6,624 nt of DNA from positions 1-6,624 of the forward strand of contig JAUWHN010000002.1 of assembly GCA_030605865.1 (NCBI GenBank). Reading direction: 5' to 3'. The position numbers and the translations under genes were made by a program. Each line of letters begins with the position of its first letter. Within the stretch, counting starts at the first letter, position 1. The DNA comes from Candidatus Portnoyibacteriota bacterium. Lineage in GTDB: Bacteria > Patescibacteriota > Minisyncoccia > RBG-13-40-8-A > JAUWHN01. The notes under the pieces are model-generated. The model saw only the letters and a program-made list of their open reading frames with translations, was not told where the DNA came from and did not search any database. Shown in pieces: positions 1 to 5,866 of this stretch.

Positions 1-855
1 GAACAAAGAAGCAATGATTAAGGTTTTATGATTAGGACCAACTATCAACCTCATAATATGAGGAACTATCAAGCCCACAAAACCAATTAGTCCTGTGATG
101 GCAACTACTGCCCCGGTTATCAGGGAAGTTACAATAAATAATATTTTTTTAACGCTTTCTACCTCTACTCCTAAATGTTGAGCTGATTCTTCCCCTATGG
201 AAATAATATCCAGGTCCCGAGCAAAAAGATAAACAATAACTATACCTATTAATACCATTAAACCAGCAATAACAATAAGAATAATATTTGTCTCGGATAA
301 ATTTCCCATTAGCCAAAGGATTATTTGATACATGCTCTCGCCCATTAAAAAAGTTATGAGACTAATCAGAGCAGAGAGGAAAACGCTCACTATCACCCCC
401 ACTAATAACAATGTTTTGACTGAAATCTTATAGCCTGTCCTGGCTAAGTTATAAACTAAGAACATGGCTAAGACTGCTCCCAAAAATCCTGCCAGAGAAA
501 TCAAGCTGATTAAACCTAAGGCAATAGCCAATGTGGCGCCAAGAGCAGCCCCTGAAGAAACGCCGATGATATAAGGGTCAGCTAAAGGATTTCTTAAAAG
601 TGCTTGCAGCACCACTCCAGCTACTGCAAGCGCCATGCCAGTAATAATGGCTAAGATTACGCGGGGAAAACGGATATGTAAAATAATATCTTCGTGAAGA
701 AAATTTATATCCTCATAATCTATAATGTGCAGCTTGGCGAAAAAAATCTTTAGTGTCTGGCCAAAGGAAATATCAGCAGGGCCAATAGAAATAGAAACTA
801 CGGCTACCAGCACTAAGACTACTGCCAGGGAAATTATCAAAATAGGACGATTCAT
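1..855 (-). CDS. btuC: BtuC/FecCD-family corrinoid ABC transporter permease, C-terminus cut by window edge
   Basis: This is the inner-membrane channel subunit of an ABC importer, probably for cobalamin or cobinamide. Translating from the ATG at 853-855 gives 285 codons with no stop up to base 1. The family is about 325-350 residues, so roughly the last 40-60 are missing. The protein is very hydrophobic, with a membrane segment at residues 5-25 and further helices throughout. Family signatures are RFPRV (62-66), LRNPLADPYIIGVSSGAALG (87-106) and GLIGFVGLIVPHIMRL (255-270), the last lying in the region that couples to the ATPase. It starts 5 bp after the btuF stop, and together with the riboswitch-controlled cob genes upstream this favours corrinoid over iron-siderophore transport. 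The Shine-Dalgarno sequence is weak. The ATPase subunit would be expected just beyond the left edge. The family call is firm; the substrate is inferred from context. Confidence 0.93.
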   Translation of the reverse strand, partial: MNRPILIISLAVVLVLVAVVSISIGPADISFGQTLKIFFAKLHIIDYEDINFLHEDIILHIRFPRVILAIITGMALAVAGVVLQALLRNPLADPYIIGVSSGAALGATLAIALGLISLISLAGFLGAVLAMFLVYNLARTGYKISVKTLLLVGVIVSVFLSALISLITFLMGESMYQIILWLMGNLSETNIILIVIAGLMVLIGIVIVYLFARDLDIISIGEESAQHLGVEVESVKKILFIVTSLITGAVVAITGLIGFVGLIVPHIMRLIVGPNHKTLIIASLF

Positions 856-860
856 GTTTT

Positions 861-1748
861 CTAAAATAAGTCTGGGTATAAAATTTTAGCTATCTGTTCT
901 AAGGCATCAATTATTCTCGGACCGGGTCTTGAAATTATATCAGGGTCTATTTGGAAAACCCTTTTATTCTTGACTGCAGAAACAGCACTCCATCCTGTTA
1001 ATTCATATACTGATCTTGGGTCGCTGTTTTCAAAGGCTAAAAGGATAACATCGGGATTAACATCTATCACTGATTCGGGGTCAACGGTTGTGACTTGATT
1101 CCAGTCCCCTTCAATGGTTATAGCATGTTTACCACCGGCCAACTCTATAACTTGATAAATCAGGGTCTTTTTTGGAGCTGTCCAGAGAGGATCGTGCCAA
1201 ATTTCTAAAAATACTTTTGGCTTCTGGTCTTCTGGGATATTACTTAGTTTTTCTTCAACTGCCTTTATCCTTTTCTCTAAAGCATCTATCAATTCCTGGG
1301 CTTGTTGAGATTTCCCAGTAAGTTTACCTATATTCTCAATCTCAATTAATAAATTTCCCATGGTTTCAGCTTCCAATATATAAATTTTAACACCAAGTTC
1401 TTCCAGCCTTTCCACTGCTTGTTTCTGCACTCCGCTTGTTGCAAAAACAATATCTGGATTTAAAGAAACAATCTTTTCAAAATTAGGAGTAGCAAAACCA
1501 CCAATTTTTTCTTCTTGAGCTATTTTTTCAGGAGGATAATCACAATAATCTGTTATTCCCACAATTTCTTCATCCAAACCCAGGGCAAAAAGGATTTCTG
1601 TATTTGAAGGAGCTAAAGAAATAATCCTTTGGGGTTTTTGTTCGCTGAAAATTACTTGTGCCGGAGTCCTCTGCATATTCCAAATCACATAACCAGCTAT
1701 GAAAATGATTAGAACTAAACAAATTGTTAACCAAAAAAACTTTTTCAT
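861..1748 (-). CDS. btuF: BtuF-like corrinoid-binding protein of the ABC importer
   Basis: This 295-residue periplasmic-binding-type protein captures corrinoid outside the membrane and delivers it to the BtuC channel. Residues 4-23 form one strong hydrophobic segment after MKK. The only Cys there (C10, in LTIC) lacks the small residue expected just before a lipobox Cys, so it looks like an uncleaved anchor or an ordinary signal peptide, not a lipoprotein. The first lobe carries RIISLAPSNTEILFALGL (41-58) and VGITDYCDYPPE (63-74), both typical of BtuF and related proteins. A helical linker spans about 145-170. The second lobe has WHDPLWTAP (184-192), ELAGGKHA (202-209), NPDVILL (231-237) and the C-terminal RPGPRIIDALEQIAKIL (274-290). 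A 51-bp gap separates it from the DUF71 gene upstream, the widest within the operon, and btuC follows 5 bp later. A heme or siderophore ligand cannot be fully excluded, but the cob neighbours make corrinoid most likely. Confidence 0.9.
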   Translation of the reverse strand: MKKFFWLTICLVLIIFIAGYVIWNMQRTPAQVIFSEQKPQRIISLAPSNTEILFALGLDEEIVGITDYCDYPPEKIAQEEKIGGFATPNFEKIVSLNPDIVFATSGVQKQAVERLEELGVKIYILEAETMGNLLIEIENIGKLTGKSQQAQELIDALEKRIKAVEEKLSNIPEDQKPKVFLEIWHDPLWTAPKKTLIYQVIELAGGKHAITIEGDWNQVTTVDPESVIDVNPDVILLAFENSDPRSVYELTGWSAVSAVKNKRVFQIDPDIISRPGPRIIDALEQIAKILYPDLF

Positions 1749-1799
1749 TTATTTTTCTAATTAAGGAGTTTATTATAGCTTTCGACCTTTAATGGTTTC

Positions 1800-2486
1800 T
1801 TATTTATTTTTAACCTGCCATTTCTGAATATCTAAAAACCAATATTTCCAAAATCCTTTTTTAAAAACTGGTTGACTTTTTGTAATTTCAATTCTTTTTT
1901 TAAACATAGGCCCATCAACAACAAAAGTATGGAATTCGCCATTTTCACCACAAATATCAATCTTCTTATTCTTGAGATAATCTAAAAATTCTCTGTCAAA
2001 CTGATGACCAATCCATTCTTTGCCAAACAACCCAGCCTTAGCACTAACAACAATGGATTTAAAACCCAGGTCAATAAACTCTTTGGTGATTTTAATGGGT
2101 TCTGATTTCCACAGAGGCTCAATAGATTTGATTTTTATTTCCTCACAGACACGTTCTATCCATGCCCTGTGTTCTTCTAAAGCGATGTCGCCAAAAACCA
2201 TGGCCTTAATACCTTTTGATTTAAGTTTGCTGACTGCCTCTTTGAACTCTTCTTCGTATTTTTTCATATCAGGACTTACTTGTTTTTGGATAAGGGGAAT
2301 TCCTATTAGTTCAGCTTGAAGATTCATCAATTTTGCTTCTATGCCATGAAAGCAACCACGCTTATGTTTTTTGGAAATAAAATTCAAAAGATATTTCACC
2401 TTATATCCTTGCTTTATTGCTTTATAACAAGCAAGACAACTATCTTTACCTCCGCTCCAGGAAGCAATTACTTTTAAATTAGCCAT
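1800..2486 (-). CDS. DUF71/COG2102 PP-loop ATP pyrophosphatase, B12-associated branch
   Basis: This 228-residue member of the adenine-nucleotide alpha-hydrolase family is related to diphthine-ammonia ligase (Dph6). The PP-loop SGGKDS sits at residues 11-16, as expected for enzymes that adenylate a carbonyl or carboxylate substrate with ATP. Family marks follow: GCFHGIEAKLMNLQAELIGIPL near 44-65, VFGDIALEEHRAWIERV (97-113) and the C-terminal GENGEFHTFVVDGP (180-193), matching the GEFHT-type motif of the family. Diphthamide modifies elongation factor 2 of archaea and eukaryotes, so a bacterial copy inside a B12 operon is unlikely to make it. Published comparative genomics of DUF71 separated a B12-salvage subgroup found near btu and cob genes, and this copy fits that context. 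An ATP-dependent amidation or related step on the corrinoid side chain is a reasonable guess, but the reaction is not shown by the sequence. The start overlaps the end of cobS by 8 bp. Confidence 0.85.
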   Translation of the reverse strand: MANLKVIASWSGGKDSCLACYKAIKQGYKVKYLLNFISKKHKRGCFHGIEAKLMNLQAELIGIPLIQKQVSPDMKKYEEEFKEAVSKLKSKGIKAMVFGDIALEEHRAWIERVCEEIKIKSIEPLWKSEPIKITKEFIDLGFKSIVVSAKAGLFGKEWIGHQFDREFLDYLKNKKIDICGENGEFHTFVVDGPMFKKRIEITKSQPVFKKGFWKYWFLDIQKWQVKNK

Positions 2487-3240
2487 ATAAACCTAAATTA
2501 ATAGAACTAATACAATAAATAGAAATCAAAATTATTATTTCTATTATTTCAATCATTGCTCCATAAGTATCGCCGGTCATACCATCTATCTTTTTATTTA
2601 TCCATCTACCCAGCAAAATTAGGATTACAAATGCTCCCAACCAAATTATAATTCCCTTTAATTGAAATAATAAACCTATTAAGACAGCCATAAAAAGGGT
2701 GGCTATAATTAATTCCTTTTTCCCCACTAATTTAGCGAATGGTTCTCCCGTTCCCTTGCTTTTTCTGGCATAAGGATAGATTTTAGCAAGATAAACAACG
2801 CTCCATCTTGAAAGAGCTGGCATCAAGATTAAAGTTGAATAGCGAATAGAAAATTGAATTTCATTTAAAAGAGAGAGTTTTAATAACAACAGACAAATAA
2901 CTGCCAGTATGCCAAAAGATCCTATTCTGCTATCTCGCATAATTTCTAATATTCTCTTTTTATTTTGGCCAGAGAAAAAACCATCTATTGAATCCATAAA
3001 TCCATCTAAATGTAAAGCACCGGTAACTAATATCAAAGTAATCAATATAAACAGATTGACAATTGAATCAGGAAAAAAGGGCCTCAAGATGAAATCAACA
3101 GCCACTAATAGCAAACCAATCAATGCTCCTACTAACGGGAAATAGCCAGCGGATTTTGCCAGTTTTTTATCTTGAATATCCATTTTTTTGTGAACAGGGA
3201 GAATAGTTAAAAATTTAAGGGCAGTTAGAAAAGATTTCAT
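2479..3240 (-). CDS. cobS: Adenosylcobinamide-GDP ribazoletransferase (cobalamin synthase)
   Basis: CobS joins adenosylcobinamide-GDP to alpha-ribazole or its phosphate, giving adenosylcobalamin or its phosphate and GMP. It is a polytopic inner-membrane enzyme. At 253 residues it is the usual family length (about 245-260). The N-terminal ALKFLTILPV (7-16) is typical. The acidic metal-binding motif HLDGFMDSIDG is at 77-87, followed by RDSRIGSFG (102-110), and a second conserved patch DGMTGDTYGAMIE is at 219-231. Hydrophobic helices occur near 33-55, 60-77, 110-125, 175-192 and 198-212, and at the C-terminus. The start codon overlaps the cobT stop in a 4-bp ATGA junction and no clear Shine-Dalgarno sequence precedes it, so translation probably depends on coupling to cobT. 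All key motifs are intact. Confidence 0.96.
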   Translation of the reverse strand: MKSFLTALKFLTILPVHKKMDIQDKKLAKSAGYFPLVGALIGLLLVAVDFILRPFFPDSIVNLFILITLILVTGALHLDGFMDSIDGFFSGQNKKRILEIMRDSRIGSFGILAVICLLLLKLSLLNEIQFSIRYSTLILMPALSRWSVVYLAKIYPYARKSKGTGEPFAKLVGKKELIIATLFMAVLIGLLFQLKGIIIWLGAFVILILLGRWINKKIDGMTGDTYGAMIEIIEIIILISIYCISSINLGLYG

Positions 3241-4292
3241 AATTTTTTAGAGACAGAAGCTTCTTCAAAAGTAGCCATCTCACTTAATATTTTAACAGCC
3301 GCTTCAATAATGCTTATTCCTAAGGCCGCACCAGTACCCTCGCCAAGTCGCAGCCCAAGATTAAACAGGGGCTTTAGTCCCATTTTTTCTAAAATGATTT
3401 TATGGCCGTTCTCAATTGAACAGTGGGCGGCAAATAAATAATCTTTAACTTGAGGCGCCAGACTATAAGCTATTAAGCCCGCGGCCCCGACAATAAAACC
3501 ATCAAGGACCACTGGAATTCGATAAGCTGCCCCGGCTAAAATTATTCCTACGAGTCCTCCTATTTCAAAACCGCCAACCTTTGCTAAAACATCAAGAGGG
3601 TCTTTTAAATCAGGTTGATTGATTTTTAGAGCTTGTTTAATTATCTTTATTTTGTGCTCAAGCATAGCATTATCAATGCCCGTGCCATGGCCAGTGACCT
3701 CTCTTATTTCTGCACCAGTGATAGCGGATGTGATGGCGCTGGAAGAAGTAGTATTGCCTATTCCCATATCGCCCCCGCCAATTATGTCTACTCCTTTAGA
3801 AAGCTCATCTTTAACCAGCTTTATACCCACTTTAATCGACTGAATTGCCTGTTCATAAGTCATAGCCGGGCCTTTTGCTATGTTCTTAGTACCATAAGCT
3901 ATTTTTTTATTAACTATTTTTGGATGAGGTTTTAAATCTACAGCCACTCCCATATCTATTACAATTACCCGAGCCCCAATATGTCCGGCCAAAACATTAA
4001 TACCTGCTCCGCCTTTAGCAAAGTTATAAACCATCTGTGAAGTTACTTCAGATGGATAAGCGCTTACTCCTTCTGCTACTACTCCATGATCCCCAACTAA
4101 AGTAAATATGACCTTCTGCTTAATCACAGGAGCGAGTTGAGCTCTTATACCTGAAATTCTCTCAGCGATTTCTTCAAGTCTCCCCAGGCTGTTAAAAGGC
4201 TTAGTCAGGTTATCCAATCTATCCCGGGCTTTTTTCATTGCTCCTTTATCTAATGGTTTGATTTTTGAAATTATTGCTTTGATTTTTTCCAT
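3237..4292 (-). CDS. cobT: Nicotinate-nucleotide:dimethylbenzimidazole phosphoribosyltransferase
   Basis: CobT transfers phosphoribose from nicotinate mononucleotide to the lower-ligand base, normally 5,6-dimethylbenzimidazole, forming alpha-ribazole phosphate in the cytoplasm. At 351 residues it is full length. Family motifs in order: LTKPFNSLGRLEE (29-41), GDHGVVAEGVSAYP (67-80), FAKGGAGINVLA (91-102), GGGDMGIGNTT (172-182), GFEIGGLVGIILAGA (241-255), VVLDGFI (261-267), and AHCSIENGH (289-297) leading to LGLRLGEGTGAALG (312-325). E318 aligns with the catalytic Glu of the Salmonella enzyme (E317). Two positions differ from the pattern I remember: D175 where most enzymes have Glu, and S81 where many have Gln in YPQEVT. 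Both are discussed in the findings. Its start lies 22 bp inside the end of cobU and no good Shine-Dalgarno sequence is seen, which suggests translational coupling. Confidence 0.96.
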   Translation of the reverse strand: MEKIKAIISKIKPLDKGAMKKARDRLDNLTKPFNSLGRLEEIAERISGIRAQLAPVIKQKVIFTLVGDHGVVAEGVSAYPSEVTSQMVYNFAKGGAGINVLAGHIGARVIVIDMGVAVDLKPHPKIVNKKIAYGTKNIAKGPAMTYEQAIQSIKVGIKLVKDELSKGVDIIGGGDMGIGNTTSSSAITSAITGAEIREVTGHGTGIDNAMLEHKIKIIKQALKINQPDLKDPLDVLAKVGGFEIGGLVGIILAGAAYRIPVVLDGFIVGAAGLIAYSLAPQVKDYLFAAHCSIENGHKIILEKMGLKPLFNLGLRLGEGTGAALGISIIEAAVKILSEMATFEEASVSKKL

Positions 4293-4801
4293 AGATTTTT
4301 TATGTTAATGGGAACATTGGCAAACATTATATAAAATTCATCTGCTGACCAAGCGAATATCTGGTTTACTTTACCCAAAATATCACGATAGTCCCTGCCA
4401 AGTTTGTTTTCAGGATGAATGCCACATCCGACTTCGTTGGAAACAACGATAATATCGGACCTTGACTTTTTTATAACCTTAATTATCTTTTTTGTATGTT
4501 CTAAAATTCTGGTCTCTGGTAAATCCATTAAATAAGAGATGTAAATAGTCAAACAATCTATTAAAATCATTTTGTTCTCTTCTTGTTCAATCTTTTTATC
4601 TAAATTATTCTTAACTTCAATGGTCTTCCACCCCCTGGGTCTGACCTTTTTATGATTTTTGATTCTTTCTTTCATCTCTGAATCTATAGGAGTGGCCGTG
4701 GCTATAAAGGTAACTTTTTTACCCGATTTTTGGGCTAATTTAAGAGCAAAGCTGCTTTTACCAGACCTGGCTCCACCTAAAATAAAAATTAGTTTTCCCA
4801 T
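4271..4801 (-). CDS. cobU: Bifunctional adenosylcobinamide kinase / adenosylcobinamide-phosphate guanylyltransferase
   Basis: CobU phosphorylates adenosylcobinamide and then adds GMP, giving adenosylcobinamide-GDP, the activated substrate of CobS. At 176 residues it is close to the usual 170-185. The P-loop GGARSGKS is at 9-16. ATATPIDSEMKERIKNH (34-50) ends in H50, matching the His that becomes guanylylated in the Salmonella enzyme (H46), and is followed by RPRGWKTIE (54-62). A Walker B-like strand MILIDCLT is at 78-85. The C-terminal signature VVSNEVGCGIHPENKLGRDY (119-138) continues into RDILGKVNQ (139-147). The kinase step makes the enzyme suited to salvaging imported cobinamide. It overlaps cobC by 13 bp upstream and cobT by 22 bp downstream. 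The ATG at 4799-4801 has no obvious Shine-Dalgarno sequence but places the P-loop at the normal distance from the N-terminus. Confidence 0.96.
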   Translation of the reverse strand: MGKLIFILGGARSGKSSFALKLAQKSGKKVTFIATATPIDSEMKERIKNHKKVRPRGWKTIEVKNNLDKKIEQEENKMILIDCLTIYISYLMDLPETRILEHTKKIIKVIKKSRSDIIVVSNEVGCGIHPENKLGRDYRDILGKVNQIFAWSADEFYIMFANVPINIKNLWKKSKQ

Positions 4802-5391
4802 AAAGTATGATTAATTAAAGAAATTATATTCATGTTCTTATAGATTTCTATTATATTTATGGCCCCTATATCCTGCTTAATTTGCCAGAGGCAAGAAAGA
4901 GGAAGCTTAAGAAGACTGCAAATAATAATTCTGTTTACACCGGCATGCGAGACAATTACTATTGTACCTTTTTCTTGAGCCAAGATTTTCTTTAATGCCC
5001 TATTTATTCTGTTCCTAAATTTCAATAAAGATTCTCCCTCAGGAATTTTTATATTCAAGGGATTAGAAAGATATTTTCGCGCCAGAATAGGATATTTTTT
5101 TTGAATCTGATTAAATGTCATTCCTTCCCATTTGCCGAAATCTATCTCATTAAGTCTTTTATCCTCTTTCACTTCTAAGTTGTGGGGCTTAGCAATAGTA
5201 GCGGCTGTCTCCAGTGCACGTTTCAATTTGCTTGAATAAATAACGGAAATATTTTTATTTCTTAAATAGCCAGAAATAAGTCCAGCTTGTTTTTGTCCTT
5301 TTGGGCTTAAAGCAATATCGGTCTTTCCTAAATACCTTTTCTGCTTATTCCATTTGGTTTCTGAATGCCTTATAAGAATTAATTTAATCAT
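4789..5391 (-). CDS. cobC: Histidine-phosphatase-family protein, probable alpha-ribazole phosphatase
   Basis: This 200-residue member of the phosphoglycerate-mutase-like histidine phosphatase family is first in the cob operon. The catalytic loop RHSETKWN is at 8-15 (H9 is the phospho-acceptor; the usual RHG is RHS here). R58 lies in SSKLKRALETA, the acid/base E82 is in LNEIDFGKWEG (80-90), and the second catalytic His is H149 in VIVVSHAGVNR. The fold is common and has many substrates. Alpha-ribazole (or adenosylcobalamin) 5'-phosphate is inferred from its place ahead of cobU, cobT and cobS, where CobC removes the phosphate left by CobT chemistry. It is the first gene after the riboswitch. A purine-rich AAAGGGGA lies about 17 nt upstream of the ATG, farther than a normal Shine-Dalgarno sequence. 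The 3' end overlaps cobU by 13 bp. Confidence 0.9.
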   Translation of the reverse strand: MIKLILIRHSETKWNKQKRYLGKTDIALSPKGQKQAGLISGYLRNKNISVIYSSKLKRALETAATIAKPHNLEVKEDKRLNEIDFGKWEGMTFNQIQKKYPILARKYLSNPLNIKIPEGESLLKFRNRINRALKKILAQEKGTIVIVSHAGVNRIIICSLLKLPLSCLWQIKQDIGAINIIEIYKNMNIISLINHTLWEN

Positions 5392-5401
5392 TTTATTATA
5401 T

Positions 5402-5437
5402 AAAAAATCCCCTTTCTCTTTAGCTCGAAGAGAAAAG
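5402..5437 (-). terminator. Hairpin plus U-tract: probable riboswitch expression platform
   Basis: On the minus strand CTTTTCTCTT (5437-5428) pairs with AAGAGAAAGG (5420-5411) to form a 10-bp stem with one G-U pair and a 7-nt loop CGAGCTA. After GGA comes a run of six T (5407-5402). This sits between the aptamer and cobC, so cobalamin binding could favour the hairpin and stop transcription. The stem is AU-rich, so it would be a modest terminator. Its 3' arm also holds the only Shine-Dalgarno-like AAAGGGGA before cobC, so hiding a ribosome site is an alternative. Confidence 0.6.
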
Positions 5438-5450
5438 CGTAGTTTGATAG

Positions 5451-5570
5451 AATGCAGGGTCAGTACTCTGGCTTTCCCGACCTAAGGTCGGAATCACAGT
5501 TGCGGCACAGCGCCTGATTTACACAGGACTTCCCTGACCGATTTAAACTTCAAAAGTTTAAAGCTGCATC
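5451..5570 (-). promoter_or_regulatory. Cobalamin riboswitch (compact), leader of the cob-btu operon
   Basis: Read on the minus strand, this contains the hallmark cobalamin aptamer elements in the correct order: GGGAAG (about 5535-5530), a P4-like hairpin CCTG/CAGG (5527-5513), the conserved GCCGCAACTGTGA (5506-5494), a P6-like hairpin TTCCGACC-TTA-GGTCGGGA (5493-5475), and the B12-box variant AGCCAGAGTACTGACC (5473-5458). GGTCAG (5539-5534) pairs with CTGACC (5463-5458) and closes an 82-nt core. This is short for the class: the usual peripheral stems are reduced or absent. Just outside, GATGCAG (5570-5564) can pair with CTGCATT (5457-5451), and a 9-bp hairpin sits between the two closing stems on the 5' side. 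It should bind a cobalamin form and repress the downstream cobC-btuC genes. Identity is firm; the ligand form and subclass are not determined. Confidence 0.93.
5542..5562 (-). other. Perfect 9-bp inverted repeat beside the riboswitch core
   Basis: TTTAAACTT (5562-5554), loop TTG, and AAGTTTAAA (5550-5542) form a perfect 9-bp, 3-nt-loop hairpin in the leader RNA, immediately 5' of the aptamer closing stem. No U-tract follows, so it is not a terminator. The TAA stop of the 68-codon leader ORF (5560-5558) lies inside its 5' arm. It may be a P2-type arm of the riboswitch, or a separate stem stacked in a three-way junction. Confidence 0.6.
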
Positions 5571-5764
5571 TTTTTTCTTTCTTCCACTGAAAACGATGTA
5601 AGCCAAAAAATGAATGGCCTTCTGAGTTTATCAATGGGCCACTCATTGTTTTTAAATAGCGATGCCCTCTCTATCTTAAAACAAGAAAGCATTTTCATTG
5701 TGGTCTGCAAATCTGAAGAAGACAACCTATTGTGTTCCAATAAAAATTGTTGTTTTTTACTCAC
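5558..5764 (-). CDS. Possible 68-residue leader-region protein, unrecognised
   Basis: This open frame lies between the leftward promoter and the riboswitch, beginning with GTG at 5764-5762 and ending with TAA inside a hairpin. I do not recognise the product. It is soluble-looking, basic, and has protein-like composition: three Trp/Pro-containing stretches including NEWPIDKLRRPFIFWLTSF (residues 40-58), then a charged tail ending EERKKMQL. The predicted transcription start for the -10 at 5771-5776 falls at about 5764, so this GTG would be leaderless. The only other early starts, ATG codons 23 and 25, have no Shine-Dalgarno sequence. It could be a genuine small protein, a decayed gene, or chance coding in an untranslated leader. 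The last two codons and stop overlap the outer riboswitch structure. Confidence 0.35.
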   Translation of the reverse strand: MSKKQQFLLEHNRLSSSDLQTTMKMLSCFKIERASLFKNNEWPIDKLRRPFIFWLTSFSVEERKKMQL

Positions 5765-5770
5765 ACTTTT

Positions 5771-5799
5771 ATCTTACCAGTTTAGGTAAATAAAAGCAA
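5771..5799 (-). promoter_or_regulatory. Sigma70-type extended -10 promoter of the cobalamin operon
   Basis: On the minus strand a -35 TTGCTT (5799-5794) is separated by 17 nt from a -10 TAAGAT (5776-5771), preceded by TGG, which makes an extended -10. Transcription would start near 5764, giving a leader of about 220 nt before the aptamer and about 370 nt before cobC. No better promoter was found between here and the riboswitch. Confidence 0.6.
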
Positions 5800-5816
5800 G
5801 TAAAACAAACGACTAC

Positions 5817-5845
5817 TGGACAAAATAGAATATATTTGTTATAAT
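5817..5845 (+). promoter_or_regulatory. Near-consensus sigma70-type promoter of the 43-codon gene
   Basis: TGGACA (5817-5822), a 17-nt AT-rich spacer and a perfect TATAAT (5840-5845) form a strong rightward promoter, with a predicted start near 5852. The 5' untranslated region would be only about 15 nt, just enough for the Shine-Dalgarno sequence AAAGGAG at 5853-5859. It lies back to back with the leftward operon promoter; the two -35 boxes are 17 bp apart. Confidence 0.75.
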
Positions 5846-5866
5846 GATAAGCAAAGGAGAAAAACG

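Noticed and set aside
1772..1777. TATAAT on the minus strand in the 51-bp gap before btuF, a possible internal promoter
   Set aside because: No -35-like hexamer occurs at 16-18 nt spacing (the sequence there is about AGAAAC), so a -10 alone in AT-rich DNA is not enough.
2020..2319. Plus-strand open frame of 99 codons opposite the DUF71 gene
   Set aside because: It lies entirely antisense to a well-supported enzyme gene, has no recognisable product and is rich in Ser/Ile as expected from the complement of Lys/Glu codons.
2909..3145. Plus-strand open frame of 78 codons opposite cobS
   Set aside because: It is antisense to conserved CobS motifs, with no ribosome site or recognisable domain.
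3619..3935. Two overlapping plus-strand frames opposite cobT
   Set aside because: Both are shadows of the conserved CobT coding sequence, and they overlap each other in different frames.
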